The notes beneath the pieces were generated by a model. It had not been told where the DNA came from. It made no database searches and worked only from the letters and a program-made list of their open reading frames with translations. Below are positions 1 to 6,116 of a stretch of DNA of 6,779 nt, piece after piece. How positions within the stretch are numbered: the first letter of the stretch is position 1; every line of letters starts with the position of its first letter. This stretch comes from Parachlamydia sp. Its GTDB lineage: Bacteria; Chlamydiota; Chlamydiia; Chlamydiales; Parachlamydiaceae. The position numbers were made by a program, and so were the translations under genes. The stretch is from assembly GCA_021298935.1 (NCBI GenBank), contig JAJTHR010000159.1, positions 1-6,779 of the forward strand. The letters run 5' to 3'.

Positions 1-139
1 AATTTTTGGCGGCGAGATTTTATGGCCCAGTACATTGCGGAGATCGCAGCAAACTTGGATAAGTTTGCAAGATCGAGCAATGAGCTGGGACGTAAAAGAT
101 GCCGATGAAAAATTTAAAGACCTATCCGCGCGTGGTATA
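1..139. mobile_element. Palindromic MITE-like element, copy 1 (left end cut by window edge)
   Basis: This stretch matches bases 6143-6281 of the window with only three differences (G25 versus T6167, T93 versus C6235, C102 versus A6244). It is therefore a second copy of the long palindromic element described at 6117-6282, in the same orientation, lacking the first 26 bp because the window starts inside it. The centre is the self-complementary GCAAACTTGGATAAGTTTGC (49-68). The right end is GGTATA, after which the two copies diverge completely, and this defines the boundary. No transposase is encoded. An open frame starting at 35 runs out of the element into the flank, but it follows the palindrome rather than a gene and is treated as spurious. 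Confidence 0.85.
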
Positions 140-140
140 G

Positions 141-359
141 TCTGTCTGGTCCTACAGACAGCAGAATGCCTACTTTCCTGGCGATTCAGATTTGCTGGCT
201 CAAGTGATCCGCCAAAATGAGTATACCTTCCAAGAATTGCCACAAATTTACAACTGGCGCATGGCGCAAGGGGAAAACCCCGAGGCAGTCATTGTGCATT
301 GGGTAGCAGACCGCTACAAGCAGCAGATTGCAAAATCTCTAGAAAAAAATGATTTCTAG
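141..359 (+). pseudogene. 5'-truncated C-terminal fragment, possible glycosyltransferase
   Basis: An open frame of about 72 codons ends at TAG 357-359 and has no plausible start. Reading upstream, it meets an in-frame TAG (138-140) exactly at the edge of the palindromic element. The translation includes NAYFPGDSDLLAQVI, then YNWRMAQGENPEAVIVHWVA, then a basic tail. The order D-x-D-L-L, a short loop, Y-N-W, and V-I-x-H-W resembles the C-terminal part of GT8-like nucleotide-sugar transferases, in which a late histidine helps hold the metal and UDP. The family call comes from pattern memory only. The N-terminal catalytic portion is absent, so the fragment is probably non-functional and was cut by the element or by recombination at it. 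A perfect 7-bp inverted repeat (CTGTCTG, 142-148 with 155-161) lies at its left end. Confidence 0.5.
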
Positions 360-1320
360 GATTAACTTAGTTTTTTTTCAAGGTGCAGATGTGCTGAATT
401 ATTTAATTGCCCTTTTTTTTATGGTGCTGCCTCTGCAAGCTATTGCTGAAGATGACGCTGTATTTGAACAGGAAAAAGTGGCAACAAGCAAGGAAGATCG
501 CTACGTTCATCTTTTTTTTGATGTCAAATTTAAAAATGATTACATCACTCCTCGTGGTCTTCTCGTCACAGATACGGGCCTTGCCACCCAAGTTCTTTTA
601 AATTTTTCAATCGATCTTTACCGCAATCCAAAATGCTTCATCAATAGCTTTTCTGTTTTTGCTGGCATTTGGAATGACATGTGGAGCGACCAGCATCATC
701 CCACAGCTGGCAATTGGGTAGAATGCGATTGGTTTGCCGGCTTCTTTCTCACTACAAAAAATCATTTTAAATTCAGTGTGCAATACATTGAATTTTTAAG
801 CCCGCCAGGTAATTTTTCACCCGAGCAAAATATTGAATTTCTCTTAGCCTACGACGATACGCACTCAGGATTGCCGATCGTATTGAATCCTTATGTAAAA
901 TTGTTTTGGGCAGTTGCAGGAGATTCCACTGTTGTTGTCGGCCAAAGGGGAGGAACCTATGATGTCGAAATAGGGATGGTACCGACCTGGAGTCTGAAAA
1001 AACAGGGGATTCCTTTACTATTTTCGATGCCTACTTGGGTGACTGTCGGACCGGCTTCTTTTTGGAATGGAGGAGATTTTGTTTTAAAAAATAGTAATAA
1101 AAATGCTGGTGTATTCTCTACAGGGCTTATCGCTCATTTGGATTTAGAATTTATCCCTAAGAAGAGGGGAAACTGGTATTTTGAGGCCGGTTATCAGTAT
1201 TATTATTTGATTAATGAGAATTTACTTGAGGCGCAAATGTTCACGCTTGGCTTGGAATCAAGAAAAGACGCGCAGCGCAATGTCAATGTCTATTTCCTCG
1301 GTTTTGGGTTCCTCTACTAA
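349..1320 (+). CDS. Predicted outer-membrane beta-barrel protein, uncharacterised
   Basis: This 323-residue protein has a Sec-type signal sequence: a hydrophobic core around residues 16-29 and a likely signal peptidase site after AIA (residue 33). The rest is rich in alternating polar/aromatic stretches typical of transmembrane beta-strands. It ends in NVNVYFLGFGFLY, with aromatics at alternating positions and a terminal Tyr, which matches the C-terminal signal recognised by the BAM machinery. It probably sits in the outer membrane as a porin-like or structural barrel; I do not recognise the specific family. The start is uncertain. ATG349 overlaps the end of the upstream fragment by 11 bases and has no Shine-Dalgarno. 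In-frame GTG391 is preceded by AAGGTG (380-385) at a good distance and would give a compact 19-residue signal peptide. ATG421 would destroy most of the signal peptide. The longest frame is listed here, but GTG391 is a serious alternative. Confidence 0.75.
   Translation: MISRINLVFFQGADVLNYLIALFFMVLPLQAIAEDDAVFEQEKVATSKEDRYVHLFFDVKFKNDYITPRGLLVTDTGLATQVLLNFSIDLYRNPKCFINSFSVFAGIWNDMWSDQHHPTAGNWVECDWFAGFFLTTKNHFKFSVQYIEFLSPPGNFSPEQNIEFLLAYDDTHSGLPIVLNPYVKLFWAVAGDSTVVVGQRGGTYDVEIGMVPTWSLKKQGIPLLFSMPTWVTVGPASFWNGGDFVLKNSNKNAGVFSTGLIAHLDLEFIPKKRGNWYFEAGYQYYYLINENLLEAQMFTLGLESRKDAQRNVNVYFLGFGFLY
380..385 (+). promoter_or_regulatory. Candidate Shine-Dalgarno supporting a GTG start at 391
   Basis: AAGGTG ends five bases before an in-frame GTG at 391. 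No purine-rich site precedes the longer ATG349 start, whose upstream bases are CTCTAGAAAAAA. If this site is used, the outer-membrane protein has a 19-residue signal peptide and no longer overlaps the truncated upstream fragment. One weakness is that the shorter signal peptide has no positively charged residue in its n-region, whereas the longer form has Arg4. Confidence 0.4.
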
Positions 1321-1327
1321 TCTGATT

Positions 1328-1375
1328 TGAATTTAAATTCAGGCACATTTCGATTGCCTTCGATGAAATTTTTTT
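1328..1375 (+). terminator. Weak palindrome/hairpin group after the outer-membrane protein gene
   Basis: A perfect loopless 14-bp palindrome TGAATTTAAATTCA (1328-1341) begins eight bases after the stop codon. It is followed by a short hairpin, AGGCA (1341-1345) pairing with TGCCT (1355-1359). A run of seven T (1369-1375) begins nine bases after the second stem. The parts of an intrinsic terminator are present, but the stem is short and the T run is displaced. Termination here is possible but not convincing. The rest of the gap to 1486 is AT-rich with no gene. Confidence 0.25.
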
Positions 1376-1486
1376 CAACTAGATGAATTTTCAGCCTTAT
1401 ACAAGACAAAATGATGTTATAAAATAATTTAAAAGTTTTATGTATATAACAATTAACATATATTAGATTTTTCACATTAAAAATAC

Positions 1487-1491
1487 AGGAG
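1487..1491 (+). promoter_or_regulatory. Ribosome binding site of the 548-codon AT-rich gene
   Basis: AGGAG lies five bases upstream of ATG1497, within an otherwise extremely AT-rich leader. It fixes the start codon of the downstream gene and argues that the gene is translated despite its unusual composition. TATAAA (1418-1423) and TATAAC (1445-1450) in the leader could each be a -10 box, but neither has a convincing -35, so no promoter is called. Confidence 0.75.
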
Positions 1492-1496
1492 TTATT

Positions 1497-3143
1497 ATGA
1501 TTAGTTCTAGCTCAAAAGGTGCACCAAACTCATCATTTCAAGAAAATATAAATTTTCAAACTAAAGGAAATGACTATCAATATTCAAGTAAAATATTTGA
1601 ATTATTTAATTTACATATAGAGTCATCAAAAAAATTCATTGATAGTGTTAATAGTCAAATAGAAAATCTAAATGATAGGATTCAAATTCTAGAAAAAGAA
1701 ATGGATACTAAAAGAAAAAGGGACAATGAAGGTTTTTTTTCTAATAAACGTTCTAGAAATGATACTAACACATCTCAAGAAAATACAGCCTACCATTTAT
1801 CCAATTCAATACTCATTGAAAAAGAAGAATTAGAATCAAGTTTGCAACCTGAAAAAGAGATTGTTTCTTCTCATGAAGAAGTTAAAATAGGTTCATTGGA
1901 TAATTTGAATCCCGTGCAGAGAGAGGGATTTGAAAAATTTGATGATTTTTTTGAGGTTAATTTATTTGCGGAATCTAAAGCTATAGAAAATGATTACTTG
2001 AATCTAGAAGAAATGTGTGAATTCAACACATTTGTTTTTTCTTCAGAAAATAATGCTAAACAAGTTGAAATTATTTCAAATGATAAAATTCAATTAGAAA
2101 ATTCTGCTAAATTGCTGGATGAATATTTCAACTTAAGTAATTTTCGAGGATCTTTAGAACGTTTCGAAAATAATCTACCTATTCATACGATTAAAACGCT
2201 TAGTAAATTAAAATTCAATTTTGGAGTTAATGAAAAAGGTTGTGAACTATATAAAATCGATTTGATAAAGTTAAATGATTTAGTAAAGAACAATGTCTTT
2301 TTTATAAAAACAAAACTAAATGATGTTAATAAAGAATGTCAGATGTTAAATTCTAACAATTTTATCAGATCAATAAAATCTAAAATTGAAAAAAATAATA
2401 TTTCCTGTCAAATTGCATTTAAATTCAATAGTGAAATGCTTTCTTCTAAGACTGCAGCGACATACGATTTTTATTTTGGAAACCGTCTAATAAGTGAAGC
2501 AAATATTTTTATATCTGAAGATAGTTCAGGTATTAATAAAGTTCATGAGTTAGCAAAGCATGGAAACAAATTATTTATTCATGAATTGATACGAGGACAA
2601 AAATGGTTTCAGAAAGATGAAATAAAACCTGTAAAAAAAGTTTTTCAATACGCCATAGGCGACAAAAAGCTTGAACGACTGCGTTGCACAAGTTTAGTGA
2701 ATACTCTATTACCTATGGATTTGAATCAGTCAAATACAGAAAGTAGAATCACAGCTTTGTCTTCACAGATAACAACAACCCAAACTTCCCAGGCTGGAAA
2801 CCGGAATCAAAATAACAGGATTCAGCAAAGGAACATCCCCATGCACATCCCTTTACAAACAAATCATCAGACAATAGAAAGTGGAAATGTTCATCATCTT
2901 TCTATTTCAGCCAATAATAATACCAAACAACCAACAGCGAATTTTTACAATAGATCTGTTTGGCCTTACCCCACTTTTAATACAACAATGCATTCACAGA
3001 CAGCCACCAATCAGGAGGGGTTTTATAATGTTCCTTCATTGCAAACCAATGCTCAAGATTATTCATCTTATGAGCTTCTAACTTTCCCAGATACACCTAT
3101 GACTGATTATTTTAATATAGATACTTCGGAAATTAAACGATAA
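1497..3143 (+). CDS. Orphan AT-rich protein with coiled coil, bipartite NLS and Q/N-rich tail; candidate effector
   Basis: I do not recognise a family for this 548-residue protein. Residues 1-30 are Ser/Asn/Gln-rich without a Sec signal, as is common (but not diagnostic) for type III secretion substrates. Residues 44-70 carry a clean heptad pattern (I48, V51, I55, L58, I62, L65, M69), predicting a coiled coil. Directly after it comes KRKRDNEGFFSNKRSR (72-87), which fits the classical bipartite nuclear localisation pattern KR, ten residues, KRSR. Residues 105-130 are acidic. Residues ~220-400 are the most globular-looking part, with several Lys-rich helices. Residues ~405-548 are low-complexity, rich in Gln, Asn, Ser, Thr, Pro and Tyr, ending in KR. 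There are no transmembrane segments, so it is not an Inc protein. Base composition is far lower in GC than icd or kdsD (14/60 G+C in 2221-2280 versus 33/60 in 3841-3900). The start is fixed by AGGAG. A secreted, host-nucleus-targeted role is inference; it could also be a cytoplasmic or structural protein. Confidence 0.8.
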   Translation: MISSSSKGAPNSSFQENINFQTKGNDYQYSSKIFELFNLHIESSKKFIDSVNSQIENLNDRIQILEKEMDTKRKRDNEGFFSNKRSRNDTNTSQENTAYHLSNSILIEKEELESSLQPEKEIVSSHEEVKIGSLDNLNPVQREGFEKFDDFFEVNLFAESKAIENDYLNLEEMCEFNTFVFSSENNAKQVEIISNDKIQLENSAKLLDEYFNLSNFRGSLERFENNLPIHTIKTLSKLKFNFGVNEKGCELYKIDLIKLNDLVKNNVFFIKTKLNDVNKECQMLNSNNFIRSIKSKIEKNNISCQIAFKFNSEMLSSKTAATYDFYFGNRLISEANIFISEDSSGINKVHELAKHGNKLFIHELIRGQKWFQKDEIKPVKKVFQYAIGDKKLERLRCTSLVNTLLPMDLNQSNTESRITALSSQITTTQTSQAGNRNQNNRIQQRNIPMHIPLQTNHQTIESGNVHHLSISANNNTKQPTANFYNRSVWPYPTFNTTMHSQTATNQEGFYNVPSLQTNAQDYSSYELLTFPDTPMTDYFNIDTSEIKR

Positions 3144-3161
3144 TATAACAAAATTAGGTTT

Positions 3162-3192
3162 CTTGAATCCATCATTTCCACCAGGATTTGAG
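3162..3192 (+). terminator. Possible hairpin between convergent genes
   Basis: CTTGAATCC (3162-3170) can pair along its whole length with GGATTTGAG (3184-3192) in plus-strand RNA if two G-U wobbles are allowed; the loop is 13 bases. It lies in the 74-bp gap between the end of the AT-rich gene and the end of icd, where a terminator is expected. There is no T run after it. On the minus strand the two wobble pairs become mismatches, so it would serve the plus strand better. Confidence 0.25.
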
Positions 3193-3217
3193 GGATATCT
3201 TAAATCATTTAAACAGC

Positions 3218-4666
3218 CTATTGCTCATCTTGGGATAGGGTATAGCCCGGTTGTCCTTCAAAATTGAAGAGAAAAGAGGCCTGTGTGACGATCAATTTTT
3301 TATCAGCCAGGCGGTTAAGTAAATGGCTGATGGATTTTTGATCGACGTTTTGTTTTTCAGGCGCTGCAAAGCGGCAGCGCCAGCAATCAACGCAAAAGGT
3401 TTCAGGCATACGTTCTGGCCAGACTTTTACACCCCTATTGCTGATCATTTTCAGCGCAAGCAATGGCGATTCAACTTCTTTTAAAACAGCTGCCAGCTCT
3501 TCCGCTTTTTTTTCCCAACGAATAAAAATATCAACACCTTTGAGTTCTTGGGAGAAGTCCTGCTCTCGTTGGGAGGGAGCTGGAGGAGTCAATTGCCCTT
3601 TGATGGGCTTAGCCAAAGGCAGCACATCGGGCCTTTTCCCAAAATTAGCGATCACAGCATCGGCAAATTCTTTTGTGCCGACTTTCAGCCTACTTGTCTT
3701 TTCTTTAAAGATATCATAGGTATGAATGCCCTCTTCCAGGGTCTTTAGCCATGCATTTTCAATGAGGGCCGCGTCCTCATGCAAACTTAAATGACCGAGC
3801 ATTTGAACAGCTGCCAGTAGGAGGCCGGAAGGATTGGCCAAGTTTTGACCGGCTCTTCGTGGGGCTGAACCATGGATGGCTTCAAACATGGCTCCAGCCA
3901 TTCCAATGTTGGCGGATCCGGCAAGGCCGACAGAGCCGGCGATTTGGGCTGCGACATCAGATAAAATATCGCCATATAAATTCGGCATGACAATGACATC
4001 AAATGCTGTTGGAGTATCAGCCAGCTTGGCAGCTCCAATGTCAACAATCCAATGCTCTTTCTCAAGGCTTGGATAGTCCTGGCCAATCTCTTCGAATATT
4101 TTATGGAACAATCCATCAGTCAGTTTTAAAATATTGTCTTTTGTAAAGCAGGTGACTTTTTTCCGTTGATGCAAAAGGGCATATTCAAACGCATAGCGGA
4201 TAATTTTTTCACATCCCGGACGGGTGATGACTTTCAAGGCATGAAACGTTTCAGGAGTCTGGCGGTATTCAATGCCAGTATAGAGGTCCTCTTCATTTTC
4301 ACGGATAATGACGACATTCATCCCCGGATGTTTGGTTTCAATAAAAGGGGAGTAGGCAATGCAGGGGCGCACATTGGCATATAAACCGAGTGTCGTCCGG
4401 ACAGTCACATTCAAGCTTTTAAAGCCACCCCCTTGAGGGGTCGTAATCGGAGCCTTTAAAAAGGCCCTGGAGTGCCTGATTTCCTCCCAAGTCGCTGCGC
4501 TAATTCCGGTTGAAAGGCCGCTTAAATAAACTTTTTCACCAATTTCAACTTTTTTAATTTCAAGCGGAGCAGCCGAAGCTTCTAAGATTCGCAAAACAGC
4601 GGCCATGATCTCAGGCCCAATTCCATCCCCTTCTGCAACTGTGATTGGTATTTTGCTTTGAGCCAT
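3218..4666 (-). CDS. icd: NADP-dependent isocitrate dehydrogenase, long C-terminal-extension type
   Basis: This enzyme oxidatively decarboxylates isocitrate to 2-oxoglutarate with reduction of NADP in the TCA cycle, in the cytoplasm. Of 482 residues, about 1-345 form the beta-decarboxylating dehydrogenase core. Visible motifs are GDGIGPE (13-19), the substrate loop SLNVTVR (S84, N86, R90), R100, RENEEDLYTG (R122, Tyr129), K176 in TKDNILK, metal-binding D209, D233 and D237 in NLYGDILSD, and the nucleotide loop HGSAPRRAGQNLANPSG (265-281). R270 and R271 occupy the positions of E. coli K344/Y345, so NADP use is likely. Residues ~350-482 form an extra domain like that of the Thermus and Rickettsia enzymes (about 480-495 residues). 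It includes CVDCWRCRF, a three-cysteine cluster (C425, C428, C431). On the minus strand AGGAG (rc of 4676-4680) lies nine bases before the ATG. It is divergent from kdsD and convergent with the AT-rich gene. Chlamydiaceae lack this step; amoeba-associated chlamydiae keep it. Confidence 0.93.
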   Translation of the reverse strand: MAQSKIPITVAEGDGIGPEIMAAVLRILEASAAPLEIKKVEIGEKVYLSGLSTGISAATWEEIRHSRAFLKAPITTPQGGGFKSLNVTVRTTLGLYANVRPCIAYSPFIETKHPGMNVVIIRENEEDLYTGIEYRQTPETFHALKVITRPGCEKIIRYAFEYALLHQRKKVTCFTKDNILKLTDGLFHKIFEEIGQDYPSLEKEHWIVDIGAAKLADTPTAFDVIVMPNLYGDILSDVAAQIAGSVGLAGSANIGMAGAMFEAIHGSAPRRAGQNLANPSGLLLAAVQMLGHLSLHEDAALIENAWLKTLEEGIHTYDIFKEKTSRLKVGTKEFADAVIANFGKRPDVLPLAKPIKGQLTPPAPSQREQDFSQELKGVDIFIRWEKKAEELAAVLKEVESPLLALKMISNRGVKVWPERMPETFCVDCWRCRFAAPEKQNVDQKSISHLLNRLADKKLIVTQASFLFNFEGQPGYTLSQDEQ

Positions 4667-4688
4667 CTTCTTGCACTCCTGTTAAAAC

Positions 4689-4717
4689 TTGAGACTAATC
4701 ACTCACTTCTTTAAAAT
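4689..4717 (+). promoter_or_regulatory. Sigma-70-like promoter of kdsD
   Basis: TTGAGA (4689-4694, five of six to TTGACA) is followed after exactly 17 bp by TAAAAT (4712-4717, five of six to TATAAT). Transcription would start near 4724, giving a short leader of about 20 bases before ATG4745. It lies in the divergent gap between icd and kdsD. No comparably good promoter for icd was found on the opposite strand of this gap. Confidence 0.6.
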
Positions 4718-4744
4718 CCAACCTAATTTAAACCAATATTTATT

Positions 4745-5704
4745 ATGCTAAATGAAATCCTTGCCAAGCAAAAGCTCCTAACGGGACACTACTTCGATTC
4801 CCTAAACCTCGAACAAGCCGATAAACTTATTGACTTGCTGCTGGCTTGCCAGGGAGTTGTTTTTTTTACGGGCGTGGGAAAAAGCGGCTTGATTGCAAAA
4901 AAGATTGCCTTTACTCTCGTTTCTACCGGAACACGGGCCCTCTTTTTATCTCCCGTCGATGCCTTGCATGGGGACTTAGGGATGGTGGATGTTAACGATG
5001 TGTTTATCATGCTCAGCAAAAGCGGAGAAAGCGACGAACTGATGCAATTGGTGCCGGCCATTAGAAATAAAGGAGCTATTTTAGTAGGCATCGTATGTAA
5101 TTCACAGTCCAGGTTGGCTGCCGCCTGCCATCATGTCGTGACCCTTCCCTTTCAGTCGGAACTCTGTCCTTTTGATATGGCTCCCACAATGTCAACTGCC
5201 TTTCAAATGCTTTTTGGCGATTTGGTGACTGTGGCCCTTATGCGCCGCAAAAATTTCAGTCTTGATCAGTATGCGCTGAATCACCCATCAGGGCGGATAG
5301 GGAAACGAATTACCTTGAAAGTCAAAGATTTAATGCTTACAGGTGGTAAAATCCCTATATGCACCCCTGAAGATAAATTGGGTCAGGTACTGGTGGAGCT
5401 TTCTAACAAGCGGTGCGGATGTATTTTAGTTATCGACCAGGAAAAAAAATTAAAGGGAATTTTTACGGATGGGGATTTAAGGCGGACGCTGCAGCGTTTT
5501 GGCGGTACCGTATTAGATGTCCCTATGGCGGAACTGATGACGCCAAATCCCAAATGCATTCTGCCGGAACTTTTAGGGTGGGATGCGATGAAATTAATGG
5601 AGGCTGATTACCAAAAAAGAATTACTGCCTTGCCAGTCATCGATGAACAAGGAGTTGTCCTTGGTTTGCTGCATATGCATGATGTGATTCAAAGCGGATT
5701 ATAG
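4745..5704 (+). CDS. kdsD: Arabinose-5-phosphate isomerase (KdsD/KpsF/GutQ family)
   Basis: This enzyme converts ribulose-5-phosphate to arabinose-5-phosphate, the first step toward Kdo, the inner-core sugar of LPS; it acts in the cytoplasm. Its 319 residues are close to the E. coli KdsD length (328) and show the full architecture. The SIS sugar-isomerase domain (~30-165) has TGVGKSGLIAKK (K46), PVDALHGDLGM (H75), LSKSGESDE (E98) and SELCPFDMAPT (E139), with NHPSGRIGK (H180) just after it. K46, E98, E139 and H180 correspond to E. coli catalytic residues K59, E111, E152 and H193. Two CBS domains follow (~194-250 with FTDGDLRR, and ~262-316 with LPVID and GLLHMHDV); in this family they form the regulatory half. 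The start ATG has no Shine-Dalgarno, but an in-frame TAA at 4724-4726 rules out an upstream start. It is transcribed from the promoter at 4689-4717. No strong terminator separates it from the small membrane protein gene 66 bp downstream. Confidence 0.94.
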   Translation: MLNEILAKQKLLTGHYFDSLNLEQADKLIDLLLACQGVVFFTGVGKSGLIAKKIAFTLVSTGTRALFLSPVDALHGDLGMVDVNDVFIMLSKSGESDELMQLVPAIRNKGAILVGIVCNSQSRLAAACHHVVTLPFQSELCPFDMAPTMSTAFQMLFGDLVTVALMRRKNFSLDQYALNHPSGRIGKRITLKVKDLMLTGGKIPICTPEDKLGQVLVELSNKRCGCILVIDQEKKLKGIFTDGDLRRTLQRFGGTVLDVPMAELMTPNPKCILPELLGWDAMKLMEADYQKRITALPVIDEQGVVLGLLHMHDVIQSGL

Positions 5705-5759
5705 CCATTGAAATAATTAATAGGGCTATGCTATGGCATTGTTATATATGAACATAGGG

Positions 5760-5779
5760 ATGGTTTGCCATGGTTTGCC
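5760..5779 (+). repeat. 10-bp tandem duplication across the start of the small membrane protein gene
   Basis: ATGGTTTGCC occurs twice head to tail (5760-5769 and 5770-5779). Each copy starts with an ATG, and because the unit is 10 bp the two ATGs lie in different frames. Removing one copy would join the frame beginning at ATG5733 (or ATG5748) to the 5770 gene, giving a longer N-terminus of the form MNIGMVCPLCP. The duplication therefore looks recent and may have reset the start codon. Confidence 0.85.
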
Positions 5780-6099
5780 CGCTTTGCCCAACTGCTGGAT
5801 TTTTTGGAGGCGTTTTAGGCGCTTTTATTGGAATACGTCCACCCATTGCATTAAAAGGAAGATGTTTCAGTATTCTCGCAACCGGCGGCTTGGTGGCCTT
5901 AACAGTTCTATGTTCAAAAGTTTTTTTCAACTATTCCTTGTGTCAAGGGGCAGATTTCACACTCAAAGTGATCTGCCAGATATTGGCAAAAACACTTATT
6001 TTAGGAGTCATCTACTCTATTGGGGTCAATTATTTGATTAGCCGCTATGCTGCAAGTCAACCTACAATTGAACAATGCCCTTGTTGTCAAGAGGGTTGA
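5770..6099 (+). CDS. Small cysteine-rich membrane protein of unknown function
   Basis: This 109-residue protein is probably integral to a membrane, with hydrophobic segments at about 10-22, 33-53 and 66-90. The ends carry cysteine motifs: MVCPLCPTAG at the N-terminus (C3, C6) and EQCPCCQEG at the C-terminus (C103, C105, C106). With C32, C48, C58 and C69 there are nine cysteines in all. Paired Cys motifs at both ends suggest metal binding or disulfide/redox chemistry, but this is not established and I do not recognise a named family. The start is chosen because frame 1 is open from here and AGGGA (5756-5760) lies nine bases upstream. The 10-bp tandem duplication means an ancestral start may have been at 5748 or 5733. 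It lies 66 bp after kdsD on the same strand and could be co-transcribed with it. Confidence 0.7.
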   Translation: MVCPLCPTAGFFGGVLGAFIGIRPPIALKGRCFSILATGGLVALTVLCSKVFFNYSLCQGADFTLKVICQILAKTLILGVIYSIGVNYLISRYAASQPTIEQCPCCQEG

Positions 6100-6100
6100 C
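6056..6100. repeat. Nested inverted repeat over the 3' end of the small membrane protein gene
   Basis: GTCAACC (6056-6062) is perfectly complementary to GGTTGAC (6094-6100). Between them AACAA (6071-6075) pairs with TTGTT (6081-6085) around a 5-base loop. The outer stem includes the stop codon. There is no T run after it, so it is not a standard intrinsic terminator. It may stabilise or terminate the transcript, or be chance. Confidence 0.4.
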
Positions 6101-6116
6101 TGTACGAATGGATAAG

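Noticed and set aside
35..220. 61-codon open frame starting in element copy 1
   Set aside because: It starts inside the palindromic element and runs into a different frame from the glycosyltransferase-like fragment. The same peptide start occurs in copy 2 and then continues with unrelated sequence, so it is a by-product of the repeat.
371..519. Three T8 tracts (371-378, 413-420, 512-519) at the start of the outer-membrane gene as phase-variation switches
   Set aside because: T8 or A8 tracts of the same length also occur inside kdsD (4860-4867), icd (3508-3515) and the AT-rich gene (1733-1740). They are therefore background in this AT-rich genome and not specific to a surface gene.
5701..5729. 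ATAGCC/GGCTAT inverted repeat after kdsD as a terminator
   Set aside because: The stem is only six base pairs with a 17-base loop and no T run follows.
5733..6041. 102-codon frame starting at ATG5733
   Set aside because: Past the 10-bp duplication it is the out-of-frame shadow of the small membrane protein (Arg/Phe/Trp-rich, no hydrophobic pattern). Only its first few codons may be ancestral to the real gene.
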